A DNA stretch of 64,000 bases from Pseudomonadota bacterium (GTDB lineage: Bacteria; Pseudomonadota; Alphaproteobacteria; Sphingomonadales; Sphingomonadaceae), in assembly GCA_023391375.1 (NCBI GenBank), contig JAEWBB010000011.1, positions 1 through 64,000 on the forward strand, read 5' to 3'. Positions 61,185-64,000 of the stretch are shown here, in pieces. Position 1 is the stretch's first letter; each line of letters opens with the position of its first letter. Under the pieces are notes generated by a model. That model did no database searches. It was not told the DNA's origin and worked only from the letters and a program-made list of their open reading frames with translations. Position numbers and translations under genes: made by a program.

Positions 61185-62579
61185 TCACTCGCGTGCAGCA
61201 AGGTTCCTGACCAGTTCGGCGGCGAACTCGCTCAGCGTGTCGTCGCGGGCGCCGAGGATCGCGATCGTGTCGCCATCCTTCGCTTCCGCTATCATGGCCT
61301 CGGCGATCGCTTCACGCGTCGGCAGGTGGATGGCGTGGCCTCCCGCTTCGACAATCGCAGCGGCAAGCCAGTCACTCCCGCGGCTCTTGTCGACCGTGCC
61401 GCCCTGGTAGACGGGGTCGGGCAGGTAGAGGCGGTCCTCCTCTCCCATCCCTTGTGCAAAGGTGCGCGCCAGTTCCTCGCCCATCTGCTTGAGCGGGCCG
61501 TAGCCGTGAGGTTGGAACATCACGAGCAGGCGGCCGGGGCGCCGGGTAAGGGTGGCAAGGGTGGCTGCGGCCTTGTCAGGATTGTGCGCGAAGTCGTCGA
61601 TCACCGTGACCCCGCCGCCAGTCCCGACGGTTTCCAGCCGGCGCTTGAGGCCCGCGAAGTTGCCCAGCGCCGCCGCCGCGTCGGCTAGTGGCAGGCCCAG
61701 CGCGTGGATTGCCCCCAGCGCCGCCAGCGCGTTCATGATGTTGTGGCGGCCGGGGAGGGGGAGGGCGACCTCGTGACGTTCGTCGCCGGCCGCCAGCGTG
61801 AAGGTCGAGCGGTCGGCCTCGAGCTTGACGTCGAGGCCCGTGAGAACTGCGCCGGGGCTATCGAGGCCGAAGCTGATCACATGGGCGGACGGCAGCGCCT
61901 CGGCAATCGCGCGGGTCTCCGGATCGTCGAGGTTGACCACGGCGCGGCGCGCGCGCGACAGGAAGGCGCCGAACAGGCTCCTCAGTTCGCTCATCGATTT
62001 GTGGTCGAGGCTGATGTTGCCGACCACCGCGACGGTCGGCTTGTAGAGCGCGATCGACCCGTCGCTTTCGTCCACTTCACTGACGAACAGCCCGGGGTCG
62101 CCGACCAGCGCGGAGGCGAACGGCGCGTCGGCGCTCGCGAAATTCTTCATCACGGCGCCGTTCATCACGGTCGGCGCCTTGCCCATCGCATGAAGCATCC
62201 AGCCGATCATGCCGGTGACCGTAGACTTGCCCGAGGTCCCGCCGACGGCGACGCTGGTGGTAGCGGCATTCAAGAGCTGGGCAAGCAATTGCGGGCGCGA
62301 AAGGCGCTCAAGGCCCAGCTCCTGCGCGCGGACGACGTCGGGAATCGTGTCCTCGACTGCAGCCGAGGTCACCAGGGTCGCGCCCGGCTCCAGTCCGCTG
62401 CCGTCCTGCGGGAACAGGGCGATGCCGAGGGACTTGAGATAATCGAACTTGGCGGCGAGGCGGCCGCCGTCGAGCGAGCGGTCGGAGCCGCTGACGGTCG
62501 CACCCGAAGCGCGGACGATGGCGGCGAGCGGCAGCATCCCGCTGCCCCCGACACCGCAGAAATGGAAACGGCTGCTCAT
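61185..62579 (-). CDS. Mur ligase-family protein, Mpl-like
   Basis: 464 residues from ATG 62579; a much longer open frame to 63470 is a shadow of the LD-carboxypeptidase gene. FHFCGVGGSGMLPLAAIVR is the N-terminal nucleotide fold of MurC/Mpl, SVAVGGTSGKSTVTGMIGWM the P-loop (GTSGKST instead of GTHGKTT), NISLDHKSMSEL and LPGRHNIMNALAAL follow, and HNPDKAAATLATLT. Mpl returns tripeptide to UDP-MurNAc in cell-wall recycling. A divergent LD-carboxypeptidase supports this. Confidence 0.85.
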   Translation of the reverse strand: MSSRFHFCGVGGSGMLPLAAIVRASGATVSGSDRSLDGGRLAAKFDYLKSLGIALFPQDGSGLEPGATLVTSAAVEDTIPDVVRAQELGLERLSRPQLLAQLLNAATTSVAVGGTSGKSTVTGMIGWMLHAMGKAPTVMNGAVMKNFASADAPFASALVGDPGLFVSEVDESDGSIALYKPTVAVVGNISLDHKSMSELRSLFGAFLSRARRAVVNLDDPETRAIAEALPSAHVISFGLDSPGAVLTGLDVKLEADRSTFTLAAGDERHEVALPLPGRHNIMNALAALGAIHALGLPLADAAAALGNFAGLKRRLETVGTGGGVTVIDDFAHNPDKAAATLATLTRRPGRLLVMFQPHGYGPLKQMGEELARTFAQGMGEEDRLYLPDPVYQGGTVDKSRGSDWLAAAIVEAGGHAIHLPTREAIAEAMIAEAKDGDTIAILGARDDTLSEFAAELVRNLAARE

Positions 62580-62627
62580 CGCGCCGACGCCTATGCGGGC
62601 GCGGCGGCTTGTGCAATCAGTTGCGCC

Positions 62628-63440
62628 ATGAAGATTGCCGTTGTCGCGCCGAGTTGCACCTTGAAGCCCGAAGCCGCCGAGGCGGCGACGGCGGTGGCCG
62701 CGCGGTTTGGTGCCGAGCTCAAGATCCATCCCCAATGCTTCGCCAGCAGCGGACATTTCGCGGGCCCCGACATGCAGCGGTTGGCGGCGCTTCGCGAGGC
62801 GATGGCCGACCCGGACGTCGATGCCGTCTGGTTCGCCCGTGGAGGCTATGGCTCCAACCGTATCGCCGTGGCCGCGGCCAGCGACATCCCGGCGGCGGCG
62901 CACGGCAAGCTGTACATGGGCTATTCGGACGCCGGCTTCCTGCTCGCCGCCTTCGACCGGGCCGGCCTCAACGTCGCCCATGGGCCGATGGTTCAGGACG
63001 CGCTGCGGGACGGCGGCCAGGCGGCGATCGAGAGGGCCCTGGCGTGGATCGTGAGGCGCGACCGCACGGCACTGGAGCCGGGTCTTGGCGACGGCAGGGC
63101 GATGGCATTCAACCTCACCGTCCTTTCGAACCTGCTCGGCACGTCGATCGAGCCGGACTTCACCGACGCCGACCTGTCGATCGAGGATGTCGCCGAACAC
63201 GACTACAAGATCGACCGGACAATGTTCCACTTGGTCGGCCATCCGACCGTGCGCGCCGTGAGCCGTATCAGGCTGGGCCGGATGAGCGATATTCCGGACA
63301 ATGACCCGCCGTTCGGATCGGGGCCGGAAACCATCGTCCCGGACTGGTGCGCGCGGGCCGGCATCCCCTTCGGCGGGAGCGCCGATATTGGCCATGATGC
63401 GCAAAACCGGGTCGTACCGTTCCGCGCAAGAGGCGGTTAA
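62628..63440 (+). CDS. LD-carboxypeptidase (S66)
   Basis: 270 residues from ATG 62628. S66 features: KIAVVAPSCTLKPEAAEAA at the start, AVWFARGGYGSNRIAVAAA (the GGYG loop with the serine/Tyr region), LYMGYSDAGFLLAAF, and GGSADIGHDAQNRVVPF with the catalytic histidine. Cuts the L,D-bond of tetrapeptides in peptidoglycan recycling. Divergent from the Mpl-like gene across 48 bases, so both steps may share control. Confidence 0.9.
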   Translation: MKIAVVAPSCTLKPEAAEAATAVAARFGAELKIHPQCFASSGHFAGPDMQRLAALREAMADPDVDAVWFARGGYGSNRIAVAAASDIPAAAHGKLYMGYSDAGFLLAAFDRAGLNVAHGPMVQDALRDGGQAAIERALAWIVRRDRTALEPGLGDGRAMAFNLTVLSNLLGTSIEPDFTDADLSIEDVAEHDYKIDRTMFHLVGHPTVRAVSRIRLGRMSDIPDNDPPFGSGPETIVPDWCARAGIPFGGSADIGHDAQNRVVPFRARGG

Positions 63441-63446
63441 CCCACT

Positions 63447-63479
63447 TTTCCCTCTGTACTCCCCTTGCAAAGGGAAAAT
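63447..63479. promoter_or_regulatory. Inverted repeat TTTTCCCT-N17-AGGGAAAA
   Basis: Perfect 8-bp arms at 63447-63454 and 63472-63479, between the LD-carboxypeptidase and the SWIB gene. Possible promoter operator of the SWIB gene; the A-rich end reads as a weak terminator in either direction. Confidence 0.35.
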
Positions 63480-63519
63480 TATCTCGCTCTACTCTGTGAG
63501 CACTTAACAGGAGGGCCGT

Positions 63520-63789
63520 ATGGCAAAAGAATCGACTGGTCGCAAAGCAGGTGGCGGGCTCGCTCGTCCGGTGACCCCGTCGGCGGATCTCGCAGCGATC
63601 GTCGGCACTGCGCCGCTGCCGCGTAGCGAAGTCGTGTCGAAGGTGTGGGATCACATCCGCAAGAACAACCTGCAAAATCCTCAGAACAAGCGGGAAATTC
63701 TTGCCGACGACAAGCTCAAGAAGGTTTTCGGCACCGACAAGTGCACCATGTTCGAAATGAACAAGCATCTGTCGAAGCACCTCAGCTAG
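63520..63789 (+). CDS. SWIB/MDM2-domain protein
   Basis: 89 residues. Lys/Gly-rich N-terminus, then the SWIB fold PLPRSEVVSKVWDHIRKNNL with QNPQNKREILADDKLKKVFG and MFEMNKHLSKHLS. Bacterial SWIB proteins are found in Chlamydia and many alphaproteobacteria and probably bind DNA or chromatin-like complexes. ATG 63520 follows CAGGAGGG by 4 bases. A strong terminator follows. Confidence 0.93.
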   Translation: MAKESTGRKAGGGLARPVTPSADLAAIVGTAPLPRSEVVSKVWDHIRKNNLQNPQNKREILADDKLKKVFGTDKCTMFEMNKHLSKHLS

Positions 63790-63820
63790 TCCCTCGGGCG
63801 AAAGCCCCGGACGCTAGGGA

Positions 63821-63850
63821 AAGGCCCGCGGGAAACCGCGGGCCTTTTTC
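63821..63850 (+). terminator. Rho-independent terminator of the SWIB gene
   Basis: AAGGCCCGCGG, loop GAAA (63832-63835), CCGCGGGCCTT, then T-run to 63849: an 11-bp perfect stem with a GNRA loop. Confidence 0.92.
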
Positions 63851-63877
63851 GTTCCTCACCGCGACTCGATTCGACTT

Positions 63878-64000
63878 TCAGGCGCGAAAGGCGGTGGTGA
63901 GCGGTTCCGACGTGACCGGATAACCGCGCCCTTCGGGGATCACGACATGATCCTGGCCGTCGATCGGCTCCACCCAAGGGACGATGGTCTCGAGCGAATG
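63878..64000 (-). CDS. 3' end of an unidentified gene
   Basis: 41 codons ending at TGA (63878-63880). Visible C-terminus: SLETIVPWVEPIDGQDHVVI, then EGRGYPVTSEPLTTAFRA. The frame is open to the window edge and codon use fits the host, so I take it as real. Too short to name a family. Confidence 0.55.
   Translation of the reverse strand, partial: HSLETIVPWVEPIDGQDHVVIPEGRGYPVTSEPLTTAFRA

Noticed and set aside
61185..63470. A 761-codon frame for the Mur ligase gene
   Set aside because: The first 297 codons lie opposite the LD-carboxypeptidase gene and have no homology signal; the MurC-like start at 62579 is right.

Overview
The window is one contiguous stretch of a GC-rich (about two thirds GC by eye) alphaproteobacterial chromosome, most probably a sphingomonad (Sphingomonas/Sphingomicrobium type). 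Grounds for this: a TonB-ExbB-ExbD operon with several ExbD and TonB-C paralogues, TamA/TamB, DUF885, DUF4126, DUF3597, a SWIB-domain protein, tandem PilZ proteins, an HWE-type histidine kinase, EcfG-like general stress promoter motifs (GGAAC-N16-CGTT) and local clusters of GANTC (CcrM) sites. I see no tRNA or rRNA gene, insertion sequence, prophage or CRISPR array. Genes are dense, many overlap by 1-8 bases, and only one stretch longer than 300 bases (50698-51713) lacks a protein gene.

Layout. 1-2.8 kb: end of a TonB-like gene, exbB, exbD, exbD, a terminator, then a third exbD. 2.9-4.4 kb: two uncharacterised genes, the first with lower GC. 4.4-8.8 kb (minus strand): fasciclin lipoprotein, ECF sigma factor, RskA-like anti-sigma factor, exported MsrB and DipZ. 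This resembles the mycobacterial SigK-RskA / MPT70-MPT83-DipZ system, and the same promoter-like motif (GCATCC-N16-CGTARC) lies before fasciclin and before msrB. 8.8-25 kb: ABC exporter, PHA depolymerase, DUF885 protein, MFS exporter, rhodanese, thiolase and MaoC hydratase, M23 peptidase, MscS channel, topoisomerase IB, a PfpI-like protein, and a small divergent module around an S24 repressor. 25-40 kb: TamA-TamB, an MHS-type permease, PilZ proteins, the nitrogen genes glnB-XRE-DUF2892 and glnA, a nucleotidyltransferase, a luciferase-like oxidoreductase, methionine aminopeptidase and a CinA-like protein. 41-46 kb: ROK sugar kinase, GH92 and GH47 alpha-mannosidases, probably a mannose-scavenging locus.

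46-64 kb: single-domain response regulator and HWE kinase, UvrD-type helicase, DUF2383 stress protein, then the gene-poor kilobase. This holds eight GANTC sites and a perfect DnaA box, followed by about 450 bases with four UNCG-tetraloop hairpins and a terminator-like hairpin. I read it as a structured non-coding RNA, the best candidate here for something undescribed. After it come two more TonB-C proteins around an iron-permease-like gene, DUF3597, an exported methyltransferase-like protein with a dicarboxylate symporter, a LytS/LytTR-type two-component system, a HAD nucleotidase coupled to a 2H-phosphoesterase-like protein and a Mur ligase, LD-carboxypeptidase, SWIB protein, and the 3' end of an unidentified gene.

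All coordinates, motifs and start choices come from reading the sequence. Family names rest on recognised motifs, not on searches. Stems and promoter motifs were found by eye and have not been folded or tested.
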